Of a stretch of 64,000 nt of DNA, positions 19,447-28,813 are shown piece after piece. The translations under genes and the position numbers were made by a program. Numbering within the stretch: the first letter of the stretch is position 1; every line of letters begins with the position of its first letter. The notes under the pieces were generated by a model. The model searched no databases and had not been told where the DNA came from. It was given only the letters and a program-made list of their open reading frames with translations. Source of the stretch: Xaviernesmea oryzae (lineage in GTDB: Bacteria > Pseudomonadota > Alphaproteobacteria > Rhizobiales > Rhizobiaceae); assembly GCF_900109605.1 (NCBI RefSeq), contig NZ_FOAM01000004.1, forward strand, positions 124,001 to 188,000, written 5' to 3'.

Positions 19447-20118
19447 TCAACCTTGGCGGCGCAAGGCTGCAAGTCCGCCTTCGGCCAGAAGCGCTTCCAT
19501 CCGGTCGATGATGGCTGCGAGCTTGGCGTCGATTACATCGAGATATTGCGTCCAGTCGTCGATATGCGTCACGTCGTTGACACCATCGGAAATGCCGCGC
19601 AGGCCTAAGAGCGGGATGCCGAAGCTCTGGCAGACGCGATAGACCGCATAGGTTTCCATCTCCACCATATCGGCCTCGATCGTCTCATAGGCCTTGCCTG
19701 AGATGACATTGCCGCCGGTGGAAAGCGATGCTGAGGGCACGCCTGGCAGGACCAGATCGAGCGGCACTTTAGCCGGCAGGTCGAGAAACGGCGTTCTGCC
19801 CTTTTCGAAGCCGAAGGGCGAGGCGTCCATGTCGCGATAAGCGACCGAGGAGGCCTGGTAGACCTCGGCCTGGCTGAGGCTGGCGGAGCCCGCCGAGCCA
19901 AGCGACACTACCAGATCTGGCAGCCGGCCCTCCGCCTCCAGCCGGCAGAGTGCACGTGTGAGCACCAGCGTGGCCTCCACAGGGCCGACCCCCGTCATTA
20001 GCGGGCGGAAGCGGCTTTGCAGTTCGGCGCCATATTCGGCCTTGGCCGCCATGACATATAGGATCGAGACCGGGCCGGCTTGTTTCAGCTCCAAGACATG
20101 CTCCTTGCGTTTGTTCAT
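19447..20118 (-). CDS. 5'-methylthioadenosine/S-adenosylhomocysteine nucleosidase family protein
   Basis: Probably hydrolyses the N-glycosidic bond of MTA or SAH, feeding methionine and purine salvage. The 223-aa protein has the phosphorylase-like fold: VMAAKAEYG at the N-terminus, TGVGPVEATL, LGSAGS, the catalytic-region VEMETYAVYR, and ISDGVNDVTHIDDW near the end. It follows the thioesterase gene by 31 bases on the same strand and may share its mRNA. ATG at 20118 chosen; the frame upstream runs into the thioesterase gene. Confidence 0.85.
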   Translation of the reverse strand: MNKRKEHVLELKQAGPVSILYVMAAKAEYGAELQSRFRPLMTGVGPVEATLVLTRALCRLEAEGRLPDLVVSLGSAGSASLSQAEVYQASSVAYRDMDASPFGFEKGRTPFLDLPAKVPLDLVLPGVPSASLSTGGNVISGKAYETIEADMVEMETYAVYRVCQSFGIPLLGLRGISDGVNDVTHIDDWTQYLDVIDAKLAAIIDRMEALLAEGGLAALRRQG

Positions 20119-20149
20119 GACGTGCCCGACCTTTGCCAGACAATGAAAA

Positions 20150-20602
20150 TCAGTCCTGAATGCCCTGCCGGCCACGCACCACCATCATCGAGCCGGTGAT
20201 CGAGGCGATCAGCTTGGCTGGCGCCTCCTGCGAGATCGCATAGCCCCGCCCGTCGAAGACGATGATGGTCGAGCCGGGCTTGGTCACCTCGCCGCGAAAC
20301 AGGAAGCGCTCGCCGCGTCCGGGCGAGAGCAGATTGACCTTGAATTCGATCGTCAGCAGTGAAGCATCGGCGTCGATCAGCGTATAGGCGGCATAGGTAC
20401 CGGCGGCATCGAGCGCGGTGGAGATGATGCCGGCATGCAGCAGGCCATGCTGCTGCGTCAGCGTCTCGTCAAAGGGCATCTCGATTTCCACCATGCCCTG
20501 CTCGATGCGCATCAGTTCGGCGCCGATGGTGCGCATGGCGCCTTGCCGGGCAAAGCTCCGGCGGATGCGGGTGCGGAAGTCCGTGTCTGTCTCGTCCGTC
20601 AT
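20150..20602 (-). CDS. PaaI-type hotdog thioesterase
   Basis: Small cytoplasmic acyl-CoA thioesterase of 150 aa. The hotdog core reads QQHGLLHAGIISTALDAAGTY, with the HGxxHAG pattern and the downstream Asp typical of PaaI-like enzymes. It is followed by TIEFKVNLLSPGRG. Substrate not determined; PaaI relatives act on phenylacetyl-CoA-type or medium acyl-CoAs. The start at 20602 (MTDETDTDF) is favoured over the Cys/Arg-rich open frame upstream. It lies 31 bases before the nucleosidase gene. Confidence 0.85.
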   Translation of the reverse strand: MTDETDTDFRTRIRRSFARQGAMRTIGAELMRIEQGMVEIEMPFDETLTQQHGLLHAGIISTALDAAGTYAAYTLIDADASLLTIEFKVNLLSPGRGERFLFRGEVTKPGSTIIVFDGRGYAISQEAPAKLIASITGSMMVVRGRQGIQD

Positions 20603-20874
20603 GATCGCTTCATTGCCTTGGGAGTGGCACCGGCCTCGCACCCTGAGCGAACCCGTTCCGCCCGGCCATCCTGTCCGGTGGGCACTTGTGCTCGTTTTGC
20701 TGCAGTGCCGTTGACAAGAGAGTTGCATGGCACACGCAAGGCGGCAAGAGGCTCACAGAGCCCTTCAAAGCGTTTTGACATGGCCGTGCGCGACGATGGG
20801 ACGCCAGACTTGCCCCGATGCCGCGCGGCACGAGAGAGCGGGGCATGACCTCACCCTCCGTTTGCATCGTCGCG

Positions 20875-21327
20875 TCAGTTCAACACCATGATCGAGGCGT
20901 TGAGGAGCGTGGCAAAGGCGACCCAGAGACCATAGGGAATGAACAGCATGGCGGAAAGCCGATCTCGCTTCATCGCCATGGCGATGAACAGCAGGATGCA
21001 AACGCCAAGGCTGAGGATGACGACCAGCGCCAGTTCCACCTGCTGCAGGCCGAAAAACAGCGGCGACCAGGCAAAATTGAGCAGCAGCTGTGCGATCCAC
21101 AGTCGCATGGCAGAGGATTTCGAATGATCCAAGAAGAGCCGCGCCCCAACAAAGCCGATCATCACGTAAAGCGCCGACCATACGGGCGCGAAGATCCAGT
21201 TCGGCGGGTTGAAGGGCGGCTTGACCAGGGATTGATACCATTCGCCCGGCGGGTTGCTGATACCGATCAGGAAGCCGATGCCGAGAATGATGGCAATGAA
21301 GAGAAGTGTGACGAGAGCGCGGTTCAT
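20875..21327 (-). CDS. tspO: TspO/MBR family membrane protein
   Basis: Five-helix membrane protein of 150 aa, the usual size for bacterial TspO. It shows the conserved WYQSLVKPPFNPPNW loop, PVWSALYVMIGF, and LNFAWSPLFFGL in helix 3. TspO binds porphyrins and related ligands; in Rhodobacter and Sinorhizobium it takes part in oxygen- or nutrient-linked regulation. It is a single gene with no haem-synthesis neighbour here. Confidence 0.93.
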   Translation of the reverse strand: MNRALVTLLFIAIILGIGFLIGISNPPGEWYQSLVKPPFNPPNWIFAPVWSALYVMIGFVGARLFLDHSKSSAMRLWIAQLLLNFAWSPLFFGLQQVELALVVILSLGVCILLFIAMAMKRDRLSAMLFIPYGLWVAFATLLNASIMVLN

Positions 21328-21508
21328 GCTTGCCTCAATTAGCGCGGGCTGGTCGCCTGTCCAGACGCCCTTGTTCGGGTCGAGCGCGCAAGACGATGTT
21401 CAAGCGCGATCTGCTGTCAACAAAGCGGGACGATCTGAGCTGGCCTTCCGGGGTCATGGCGATGGTTGAAAGCATCCTTCGCCCCCTTGGAAGCGCGGAG
21501 AGAGGTCG

Positions 21509-22633
21509 TCACGAGGCGAGCCTGACCACATGTTGGTCCCAGGCCACCTGGCTGCGCGCGCCCTCCTGGCCGCCGGTCTCGGTGAATCGTCCGTCATAGG
21601 AGGTCACGGCAAAGCCATGCATGGCGGGAGCGATGCCGGCGGCGTCAGCGCGCGTGCGGGTCTCAAGCACACGGCCGCTTGCGGCCTCCACCACCACTTC
21701 GACGCCTCCTTTGGGCGAGGCGAGCCCGATGAGACCTTCTGCGCGATTGACCGCGATGGCTCCGACATAATTGGCGAGCGCGGCCGTCGTGTCCTCCGGC
21801 AGATCGAGAAAGGCTATTGGCTCGCCCGGCGCGAAGGAGCCGGCCAGAGGCGGGCGGTCGCCGCGCGCGCCTTCATACTGGCAGGCGAACCAGATGCGCC
21901 CCTTTTCGCCGAGATCGAGATGGCGCGTGGACAGGCGGTTGAGCGCGGCAGGCAGCGCGTGCCGCTGCACCAGAGCACCGCTCTCCGTATCGATCAAGGC
22001 CAGCGACGGCGCCATGCGCTCCAGATTGAGCTTGGCGCGGCCGTGATCCGGATGGGTCTCGATGCCGCCATTGGCGACTGCCAGGAAACGGCCGTCCTCG
22101 CTGGCCGCCATATCGTGCGGGCCGATGCCGTAGGAGGGAAATTCGCCGAGGCGGCGAAATCCATCGCTCGCATCATAGACGCCGATCATGCCCCTGTTGG
22201 CCTCGAAGTCGTTTTCCGTGGCGAAAAGCCGGCGTCCGTCGCGCGAGAACGCCCCATGGCCAAAGAAGTGCCGTCCTTCGACCGCGGCGATGGTAACCGG
22301 AGGGCGCGCAAAGTCGGGATCGGCCGCCAACGCGAAAATGCCCGGCCGGCGGGCAAAGGCCACCACCGTGCCTCTGGTGGGACTGACTGCCAGGCCGTGG
22401 GCCCGCGCCGGCAGAAGCACCCGGTCGAGGATGATGCCATCCTCCGTCATCGTCGCCAGGCCGAAGCGGCCATCCGGCCCCATGAAGGCGGAAGCATAGA
22501 CCGCATCCGCGCGCTGCAGGGCAAAAGCCTGTGCCGGTGCCAGGGACGCCGCCCAGGCACTGCCGGCCATGCGCAGAAAGGCGCGCCGGTCGATAAGCCT
22601 GGTGCGGGCAAGACACGCCTGCGGCTGGATCAT
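21509..22633 (-). CDS. DUF1513 domain protein, Tat-exported
   Basis: Periplasmic protein of 374 aa, predicted beta-propeller. The N-terminus has a Tat-like signal (DRRAFLRMAG, then a hydrophobic segment ending near AQAFA). The body has repeated WD-like strands (GHGAFSRDGRRLFATEND, GIGPHDMAASEDGRFL) typical of DUF1513. It is the last gene of the imelysin/di-heme cassette, 22 bases after the second imelysin gene. In other proteobacteria DUF1513 genes accompany imelysins and are linked to iron acquisition; its exact role is unknown. Confidence 0.88.
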   Translation of the reverse strand: MIQPQACLARTRLIDRRAFLRMAGSAWAASLAPAQAFALQRADAVYASAFMGPDGRFGLATMTEDGIILDRVLLPARAHGLAVSPTRGTVVAFARRPGIFALAADPDFARPPVTIAAVEGRHFFGHGAFSRDGRRLFATENDFEANRGMIGVYDASDGFRRLGEFPSYGIGPHDMAASEDGRFLAVANGGIETHPDHGRAKLNLERMAPSLALIDTESGALVQRHALPAALNRLSTRHLDLGEKGRIWFACQYEGARGDRPPLAGSFAPGEPIAFLDLPEDTTAALANYVGAIAVNRAEGLIGLASPKGGVEVVVEAASGRVLETRTRADAAGIAPAMHGFAVTSYDGRFTETGGQEGARSQVAWDQHVVRLAS

Positions 22634-22654
22634 GGCGCGATCCCCTTCCGTCCT

Positions 22655-23809
22655 TCAATCGCCATCGGCAAAGGAAAAGCCGGCCGTCAGACCGATGGCG
22701 CCGCCGAAGTCCTTGTTCAGCTTGTCGAGCAGGCTTTCGACATTGACCGAGAGCACGTCGAGCTGGGAGCGGGCATTGCGGTCGGACAGCACTTCGGCGA
22801 CAGGACGGTTCAGCGCTTCGGCAGCCCCGGTTACCTTGACGAACAGCGCGTCGATGTCGGTTTCCACCGCGCGTTTGTCCTCAGGCAAAAGCGCACCTGC
22901 GTCGGATACATCGAAGAGCCGCTTCAAACCTGCCAGATTGCCCGAGACCGCAGCCATGGTCAGACCTGAGCGCCAGTAGATCGCCTGTTTGGGGCGACCG
23001 GCACCATCCTGAAGCCCATCGGCGAGAAACGGGCGAATGCGCTGATCGCGCACATTTTCAACGCCGTGAACAAGCACGCCGAGCAGGCCCGTGGCAGCCT
23101 CGCTGGCATCGCGATAGACCGGATTGTCCTCGCCCGGCACCTTCCAGGCATGGGCAACACCATCGGGCGCCTCCCAGGCTGCCGTCAGTTCGGCAGCGGT
23201 GCGCTCGATATTGGTGGCAATGGCCGCCCCATAGCCGCAGCGGAAGGCGCCCTCACCGGTCGCGACCGTCTCGGCTCCCGTGCCATACAGCACGAATTCG
23301 AGCGCCGTCAGCCCTTGCACGGCCACGCTTTTGACCCGCAGCGTTTCCGGCTTCAAGGCGGTTTCGTCTTTCTGCGCGAGGATGCGCTGAACCTGCTTCA
23401 GGCCCAGCCCCTTGCGATCGGGGAAGAACAGGATGCGCTCCATGCGCGCATCCTCCAGCACGGGCCCGACCTGAACGAATTCGATAGCGGCCCAGGCCTT
23501 CACCGTATCGGCAAAAGCCGCACGCGCCTTTTCGAGTTCTTCCGGCGATGGCGCCGCGCACAAGGCCCGCAGCGACTGGGACAACTGTCCGCCGCGCGCG
23601 GCCACCTCGCGATAGCCGGGGCGGATCACCTGATCCACCGCGCGTTCCATCACCGAAGGAAGATGGTCGGCCTGCAGAAGATGGGGCACGAAATTCGGAT
23701 CCGGCTCCTGATTGTCCTGCGTGGCAAGCGCCGGACCACTCGCCAAGGTCGCAGCGCAGAGGAGACCGGCCAGGACCGGGCGTTTCAGGAAAGCAAAGGC
23801 GCGCATCAC
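22655..23809 (-). CDS. Imelysin-family periplasmic protein (variant metal motif)
   Basis: Second imelysin of the cassette (384 aa) with a Sec signal peptide ending in GPALA. The two imelysin helical lobes are visible (YREVAARGGQLSQSL, AFADTVKAWAAIEFVQVGP). Where imelysins carry GxHxxE, this protein has GLTALE (residues 166-171): the Glu is kept and the His is lost. Its ATG overlaps the di-heme gene stop by four bases, so the two are coupled. It may use other ligands, or act as a structural partner of the first imelysin. Confidence 0.9.
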   Translation of the reverse strand: MMRAFAFLKRPVLAGLLCAATLASGPALATQDNQEPDPNFVPHLLQADHLPSVMERAVDQVIRPGYREVAARGGQLSQSLRALCAAPSPEELEKARAAFADTVKAWAAIEFVQVGPVLEDARMERILFFPDRKGLGLKQVQRILAQKDETALKPETLRVKSVAVQGLTALEFVLYGTGAETVATGEGAFRCGYGAAIATNIERTAAELTAAWEAPDGVAHAWKVPGEDNPVYRDASEAATGLLGVLVHGVENVRDQRIRPFLADGLQDGAGRPKQAIYWRSGLTMAAVSGNLAGLKRLFDVSDAGALLPEDKRAVETDIDALFVKVTGAAEALNRPVAEVLSDRNARSQLDVLSVNVESLLDKLNKDFGGAIGLTAGFSFADGD

Positions 23810-25431
23810 AACGACTCCAGAAATGCGAGAAGATCGGCGCGGTCCTTGTCCGTCGCCGCGATATAGGCCTTGCGGGCGCCTTCGCCTTCGCCGCCATGCC
23901 AGAGCACGGCGTCTTCAGGCGTGCGAGCCCGGCCGTCATGCAGGAAGGCGCCGACGGACTTGTACGCCATGCGTCTGCCGATACCCCAAAGCGGCGGCGT
24001 GCGCCAGTCCTGCGGCCCGGCCAGACCGACCGGATGGCCACCGAACAGATCTTCCCCCATGTCGTGAAGGAGAAAGTCGGAATAGGGCCAGATCAGCTGG
24101 AACGCATCGGCCGGATCGGCAGCGTCGCGCCGGGTGACGAAATTCGGATGGTGGCATGCGGCGCAGCCCATGGTCGCAAACAGGGCCTTGCCGGCCAGCA
24201 CCTGCGGCTTTTGCGCCAAGGGCCGGGACGATGGTGCGAGATGCCCCGCATAAAAGGCGACGAGATCGAGCACGTCCTCTTGCGCCTCGAAACGGCCGAA
24301 CCGCGCCTGAACGCCATCGGGAGCCTTCCGGCAGGCTTGCTCCGCCTCGGTGCAGTCGCCATGGCTGTCGGGCTGAAGCGGCGTGGAAATGCCGATATCG
24401 TTGGAGAAGGCGTCGGCGGCCTGCGCCTTCAGGCTGGGAGCCTGCGCCTTCCAGCCGAAACGCCCCAGTACGGCGGCTCCGTTTGCCGGATCGCGCAACA
24501 GAGCCGGCCGGCCGGAAACGCCTTGCCGGGGCTCGGCTTCCGCCAGGGCCAGAATATCGTCGGGGTGAATCGCCTCGATCAGCGAGAGGCCCGTGAGTGG
24601 CTGCGCAATGCGCAGGGACAGCTGCGTACGTGGATCGAGGGGACCATAGCCAAGATCCACGATCTCGGCCTTCGGCTTGCGCAAGACCACCTCCCGGCCT
24701 CCCGAAAGGGTGACGCTTCGTGTCTCGAACCGCAGCTGGAGCCCGCCCTCCCGCTTCAAGCCCGGCACGGCAGCGGTCTGCAGCTGATGGCCATAGGTCG
24801 GATCGTCAAAGGTCAGCGCCTTGCCGCTGGCGAGCGCTGCAGTTTCGTCAGGCGTTTGCGCCGCGCGGCCAAGACGCAGGATCAGCGACGGCGGCGCTTC
24901 GCCAGCCTCCACCGCGACACCCCCGCCCCCACCGACATGACAGGTGGCGCAGGAGCGGGCATTGTAGAATGGCCCCAGACCATCTGAAGCTTGAGTGGAA
25001 GACGGGGCGGACACCCAGAGCTTGGCAAACAAAGCCTCCCCGAGGTGAAAGCGCTGACCATCCTCGACGCCGAGATTGGCCGCCATCCCATGCTTGAGGC
25101 CGGCAGGACGTGGCACAGTCGCCGCACCACCCGGCATCGCCTCGAAAGCCTGCGCTCCAGCACCTCGATCGGCGCTTGAGATCTCCAAAACGGCCTTGAT
25201 CCTGGCGCGATCGTCGGCGCTCAGATCCGGCCGGCCTGAGCGCGGCAAGGCAAAGGATATCGCAGGCTCGTGCGCCAGCGCCTGCGGGCCGGAGGCCGCA
25301 GGCAGGATTGCCCCCGCCAGCAGCACCGGCAGCATCGCGCCGAGCCCCGCCAACGCAGCCTGCCTCGGCAGGCGCGCCGAAAACAGCCGCTTGATGGAAA
25401 GATGTTTGAAGGAGAGGCGGGCGCCGATCAT
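23806..25431 (-). CDS. Di-heme oxidoreductase (DHOR) family, c-type
   Basis: Periplasmic c-type cytochrome of 541 aa in the DHOR (putative peroxidase/thiol oxidoreductase) family. A signal anchor precedes about residue 54. Haem c sites are CATCH (161-165), followed by a glycine run, and CAACH (423-427). Standard DHOR segments include NARSCATCH and LWGIGRR near the C-terminus. It sits between two imelysin genes and is coupled to the second by an ATGA overlap. I infer a role in redox chemistry of iron at the cell surface, such as converting Fe(II) and Fe(III) for imelysin binding. Confidence 0.9.
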   Translation of the reverse strand: MIGARLSFKHLSIKRLFSARLPRQAALAGLGAMLPVLLAGAILPAASGPQALAHEPAISFALPRSGRPDLSADDRARIKAVLEISSADRGAGAQAFEAMPGGAATVPRPAGLKHGMAANLGVEDGQRFHLGEALFAKLWVSAPSSTQASDGLGPFYNARSCATCHVGGGGGVAVEAGEAPPSLILRLGRAAQTPDETAALASGKALTFDDPTYGHQLQTAAVPGLKREGGLQLRFETRSVTLSGGREVVLRKPKAEIVDLGYGPLDPRTQLSLRIAQPLTGLSLIEAIHPDDILALAEAEPRQGVSGRPALLRDPANGAAVLGRFGWKAQAPSLKAQAADAFSNDIGISTPLQPDSHGDCTEAEQACRKAPDGVQARFGRFEAQEDVLDLVAFYAGHLAPSSRPLAQKPQVLAGKALFATMGCAACHHPNFVTRRDAADPADAFQLIWPYSDFLLHDMGEDLFGGHPVGLAGPQDWRTPPLWGIGRRMAYKSVGAFLHDGRARTPEDAVLWHGGEGEGARKAYIAATDKDRADLLAFLESL

Positions 25432-25614
25432 CTACCACCCGATAAGAAGACGACGGACCACCTGCCCTCGATCATGATGATGTCAGGCGCATGACCGACA
25501 TCCAACCGCCACAAGGGAATGGCGCGAACGCTGATGGGTTCCGCCATTCCGCCCTTGGCAAGAAGGAACGGCCGCTCTCACCGGTTGAGATGAAATCGGC
25601 CGAAGGGTTTGGCC

Positions 25615-26886
25615 TTATTTGAAGACCGCGTTCGGATCGTCGAGGCTCTTAGAGCCCTCAAGCTTGACCGTGCCGAGATCCAGGGCAGCGATGACGCGCT
25701 CGACCGTCTTGGCCTGGGACACCAGCGCATCGACGCCGGCCTGGACCAGCGCATTGCCTTCCTTGTTGCCCTCGGCGATCATCTGGTCGTAGTGCTCGGT
25801 CTTTGCCCGTTCGGCAATCGCTTCCATGGCCTTGACGCTGGCGTCGAGCTTTTCGCTCATTTCCTTGTCCAGCGCCTTGTCTTTGGCTGCCACCAGCTCA
25901 TGCAGCGAGGGGCCCTTCAGCGTCTTGCCGGACAGCGTCTTGTAGACGCCGGTATAGGCGGAGCGGATGCCGATCGCGTCGTGCAGATGCGAATTATGGG
26001 TGTTGTCGGAGAAGCAATCCTGCTCTTCTTCCGGATCGTGCAGCAGCAGGCCGAGCTTCATGCGTTCGCCGGCCAGCTCGCCATAGGAGAGGGAGCCCAT
26101 GCCGGTGAGGATGGCGGTGAGCCCTTCCTTGGCGTCGGCGTTGACGGTCTTGGCCGCCTCGCCCTTCGGCGCCCAGGCCTCCGTCATCTCCTTGAGATCG
26201 GTGACGAGCAGATCGGTCGCGGCCTTGAGATAGGCGGCGCGGCGATCGCAATTGTCATGCGTGCAGGCATTCAGGTCATAATCCGTGTAAGGGCGGTTGC
26301 CGGCACCGGGGCCGGTGCCGTTCAGGTCCTGACCCCAGAGCAGGAATTCGATGGCGTGATAGCCGGTCGCCACATTGGCTTCGATGCCGCCGGCCTCCTG
26401 CAGCGAGCCGGAGAGAAGCTCTGGCGTGATCTTGGAGGTATCGACCGTCTTGCCGGCAATGGTGATCGACTTGTTGGCGATGACATTGGCGGTAAACAGC
26501 GGGTTCTCGTCGCTCTCCGTGCCATAGCTCGGATCGACATAGTCGATCAGACCTTCGTCGAGCGGCCAGGAATTCACTTTGCCTTCCCAATCATCGACGA
26601 TCTTGTTGCCGAAGCGGTAGACCTCGGTTTCCAGATAGGGATTGCGGGCTGCAAGCCAGGCCTGACGCGCAGCGGCCAGCGTCTTTTCGCTGGGTGCGGC
26701 GATGAAGGCATCGACGGCCTTCTGCAGCGCTTCGGCGCCCTTCAGCGCATCGGCATATTTAGCATGGCCGATTTCGGCGTAATGCTTGACGACGGCGGCT
26801 GCATTGGTGGCGGCCGTGGCCGGCAAGGCAGCAAGAAGCGAGGTGGCAGTGCTGAGCGCCAGAACGGCACCGCGGAGGAACGACAT
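25615..26886 (-). CDS. Imelysin-family periplasmic iron-binding protein (IrpA-like)
   Basis: First gene of the cassette (423 aa), with a Sec signal peptide ending in ATAA near residue 26. It carries the full imelysin motif GYHAIE (175-180, GxHxxE) and an acidic, Asn-rich central loop with paired cysteines (ACTHDNC). Imelysins of this type (IrpA, insulin-cleaving M75 relatives) are periplasmic or outer-membrane iron-uptake proteins. A good ribosome site (CAGGAAAGG) precedes the ATG. A 183-base gap separates it from the di-heme gene, so it may be transcribed at a higher level. Iron control is expected but no clear Irr or RirA box was seen by eye. Confidence 0.92.
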   Translation of the reverse strand: MSFLRGAVLALSTATSLLAALPATAATNAAAVVKHYAEIGHAKYADALKGAEALQKAVDAFIAAPSEKTLAAARQAWLAARNPYLETEVYRFGNKIVDDWEGKVNSWPLDEGLIDYVDPSYGTESDENPLFTANVIANKSITIAGKTVDTSKITPELLSGSLQEAGGIEANVATGYHAIEFLLWGQDLNGTGPGAGNRPYTDYDLNACTHDNCDRRAAYLKAATDLLVTDLKEMTEAWAPKGEAAKTVNADAKEGLTAILTGMGSLSYGELAGERMKLGLLLHDPEEEQDCFSDNTHNSHLHDAIGIRSAYTGVYKTLSGKTLKGPSLHELVAAKDKALDKEMSEKLDASVKAMEAIAERAKTEHYDQMIAEGNKEGNALVQAGVDALVSQAKTVERVIAALDLGTVKLEGSKSLDDPNAVFK

Positions 26887-27018
26887 GGGCTGACCCTTTC
26901 CTGAAGGGCGGGCACCGGCCCCCCGGCTACCCGCTTCCTCCGCTCTCTTGGCCCAAAATTAAACTGGTGTCAAAGATGAAAGTTTTAACACAGACATTCC
27001 AACATACGCCACAAGCGC

Positions 27019-28305
27019 TCAAGCCGGTTTGCGGGTCATAAGGCTGAAGAAGAAGCCATCGGTGCCCGTCGTCGCCGGGGTCAGCGTCAGCCCGCCGCTC
27101 TCGCCGGACCACGGCTCCGGTGCACCGGCAAAGAGGCGTTGATAGACCGGCAGGGCCGGCTGCAGCGTAAAATCGGGATTTGCCTCCACAAAAGCGCGGG
27201 TCTGGTCCGCGTTCTCGGCCGGCAGGATGGAACAGGTGATATAGACTAAGGTGCCGCCGGGGCGGACATGGCGCGCTGCATTCGTCAGCGCATCCCGCTG
27301 CTGGGCCAGGCGCTCGTCCAGGCTGCGCTCGGTCAGCCGCCACTTGGTATCAGGCCGGCGGCGCCATGTGCCGGTGCCGGTGCACGGCGCATCCACCAGC
27401 ACGATGTCGCAGGCCCCTTCCAGGCTTTTGAGCTGCTGGGCGCGATCATGGACCTGGACATTGCGGGTGCCGGCGCGCTTCAGCCGCTCGATGATCGGCG
27501 CAAGGCGCTTGCGGTCGGCGTCGAAGGCGTGGATCTGCCCCTTGTTTCGCATGATCGCCGACAACGCCAGCGTCTTGCCACCGCCACCGGCGCAATAGTC
27601 AAGGATTTGATGACCGTCCTGGGGGTCGATCAGCTCCGAGACGATCTGTGACCCTTCGTCCTGCACCTCGAACCAGCCCTTGGCGAAGGTCAGCTCGGCC
27701 ATGACGTTGGGAAGGCGGGAGGCGCCCTCTCCCGGCGCGATGCGGATGCCGTCATGAGCGATGGCCGCCGGCCTGGCGCCTGTCTCTTCAAGGGCTGCGA
27801 TCACTTTTTCACGCGGTGCCTTCAGCCGGTTCGCCCTGAGATCGAGCGCCGTCCGGCCGGCCAAAGCCTGTGCCTCGCGCACCCAATCCTCGCCAAAGGC
27901 GGCTTCGAAAGCCGGTTGGATCCAGGCCGGAATATCGCCCTGGACATGCGCCGGTGCCGTGTCGAGGCTGCGGCTGGCCAAAGCGGCCAGTGCCGCATCA
28001 GGCAAAGCGGGAGCAAAACGATCGCCCTCCAGCTCGGTGGCCAGGGCTTCGGGCGTCATACCCCATTGACGAAGGAGGACGGCGAAGGCGAGCGCCTCGG
28101 GGCGGTCATCATCCATCAGCCAGGCATGAGACAATTTCATGCGCAAGGCATCGTAGACAACATTGCCGATGGCGGAGCGATCACCCGATCCCGCGAAGCG
28201 ATGGGACAGTCCCCAGTCCTTCAGCGCGTCCGCCACTGGCCGACGCCGCGCTTCGATATCGGCCAGCACCTCGATGGCGCCGGCGAGCCTTCCGCCCAGC
28301 CGCAT
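27019..28305 (-). CDS. RsmB/NOP-family RNA (cytosine-5) methyltransferase
   Basis: SAM-dependent methyltransferase of 428 aa that methylates cytosine C5, probably in 16S rRNA. An N-terminal NusB-like helical domain leads to the Rossmann methyltransferase: LDYCAGGGGKTLALSAIM (motif I), DAPCTGTGTWRRRPD with the release cysteine (motif IV), and the catalytic cysteine of TCSILPAEN (motif VI). Whether it targets C967 (RsmB) or another base cannot be told. It is encoded upstream of the imelysin cassette on the same strand but 130 bases apart with no visible link. Confidence 0.9.
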   Translation of the reverse strand: MRLGGRLAGAIEVLADIEARRRPVADALKDWGLSHRFAGSGDRSAIGNVVYDALRMKLSHAWLMDDDRPEALAFAVLLRQWGMTPEALATELEGDRFAPALPDAALAALASRSLDTAPAHVQGDIPAWIQPAFEAAFGEDWVREAQALAGRTALDLRANRLKAPREKVIAALEETGARPAAIAHDGIRIAPGEGASRLPNVMAELTFAKGWFEVQDEGSQIVSELIDPQDGHQILDYCAGGGGKTLALSAIMRNKGQIHAFDADRKRLAPIIERLKRAGTRNVQVHDRAQQLKSLEGACDIVLVDAPCTGTGTWRRRPDTKWRLTERSLDERLAQQRDALTNAARHVRPGGTLVYITCSILPAENADQTRAFVEANPDFTLQPALPVYQRLFAGAPEPWSGESGGLTLTPATTGTDGFFFSLMTRKPA

Positions 28306-28438
28306 GATCCACTCCGTTTTCCTGCCGTGTAACGGCCAAGTTCCGGAAGAGCAAGACGCAGCGGCCTTGGGCCCGAAAGGTAAAAAATGTCTGAATGCCG
28401 TCGGAACCTTCTAGGCCGGCGGCGCATTGTGCAGCCGA

Positions 28439-28813
28439 TCAGCCGATGACGTTGTAGCAGACGTTGGCCGTGCCGGAGCTGACCATGCCGATTTCCCGGG
28501 CTGCGGCCTTCGAGAGATCGAGAACCCGGCCGCGAATAAAGGGACCGCGGTCATTGACGCGGACGACGACGGACTTTCCGTTGCGCTTGTTGATGACGTG
28601 AATCTTGGTGCCAAAGGCGAGATTGCGATGTGCTGCGGTTAGTGTGGCGGCGTTCATTCGTTCGCCAGAGGCTGTACGCGACCCCAATGCATACCAGGAT
28701 GCCCCACCACATCCGGTGGACGCTGCATAGCTGGACGTTACAGATCCGAAATGAGCGCCGGACGTGATCAGTACCGCCGCAAGCACGGCGAAGATTTTCT
28801 TTGGCTTCAACAA
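28439..28813 (-). CDS. rlpA: RlpA-like double-psi beta-barrel protein
   Basis: Exported protein of about 124 aa with a signal peptide and a C-terminal DPBB fold (CGGASWYALGSRTASGERMN, LAFGTKIHV, VRVNDRGPFIRGRVLDLS). RlpA proteins cleave naked glycan strands in peptidoglycan or bind the septum. The Asp-Arg-Gly active-site motif is present, and there is no SPOR domain. No ATG fits: a TTG at 28813 or 28810 has AGAAGGGG just upstream and begins right before the signal peptide, and a TTG at 28870 would add 19 residues without a good ribosome site. Confidence 0.85.
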   Translation of the reverse strand: MLKPKKIFAVLAAVLITSGAHFGSVTSSYAASTGCGGASWYALGSRTASGERMNAATLTAAHRNLAFGTKIHVINKRNGKSVVVRVNDRGPFIRGRVLDLSKAAAREIGMVSSGTANVCYNVIG

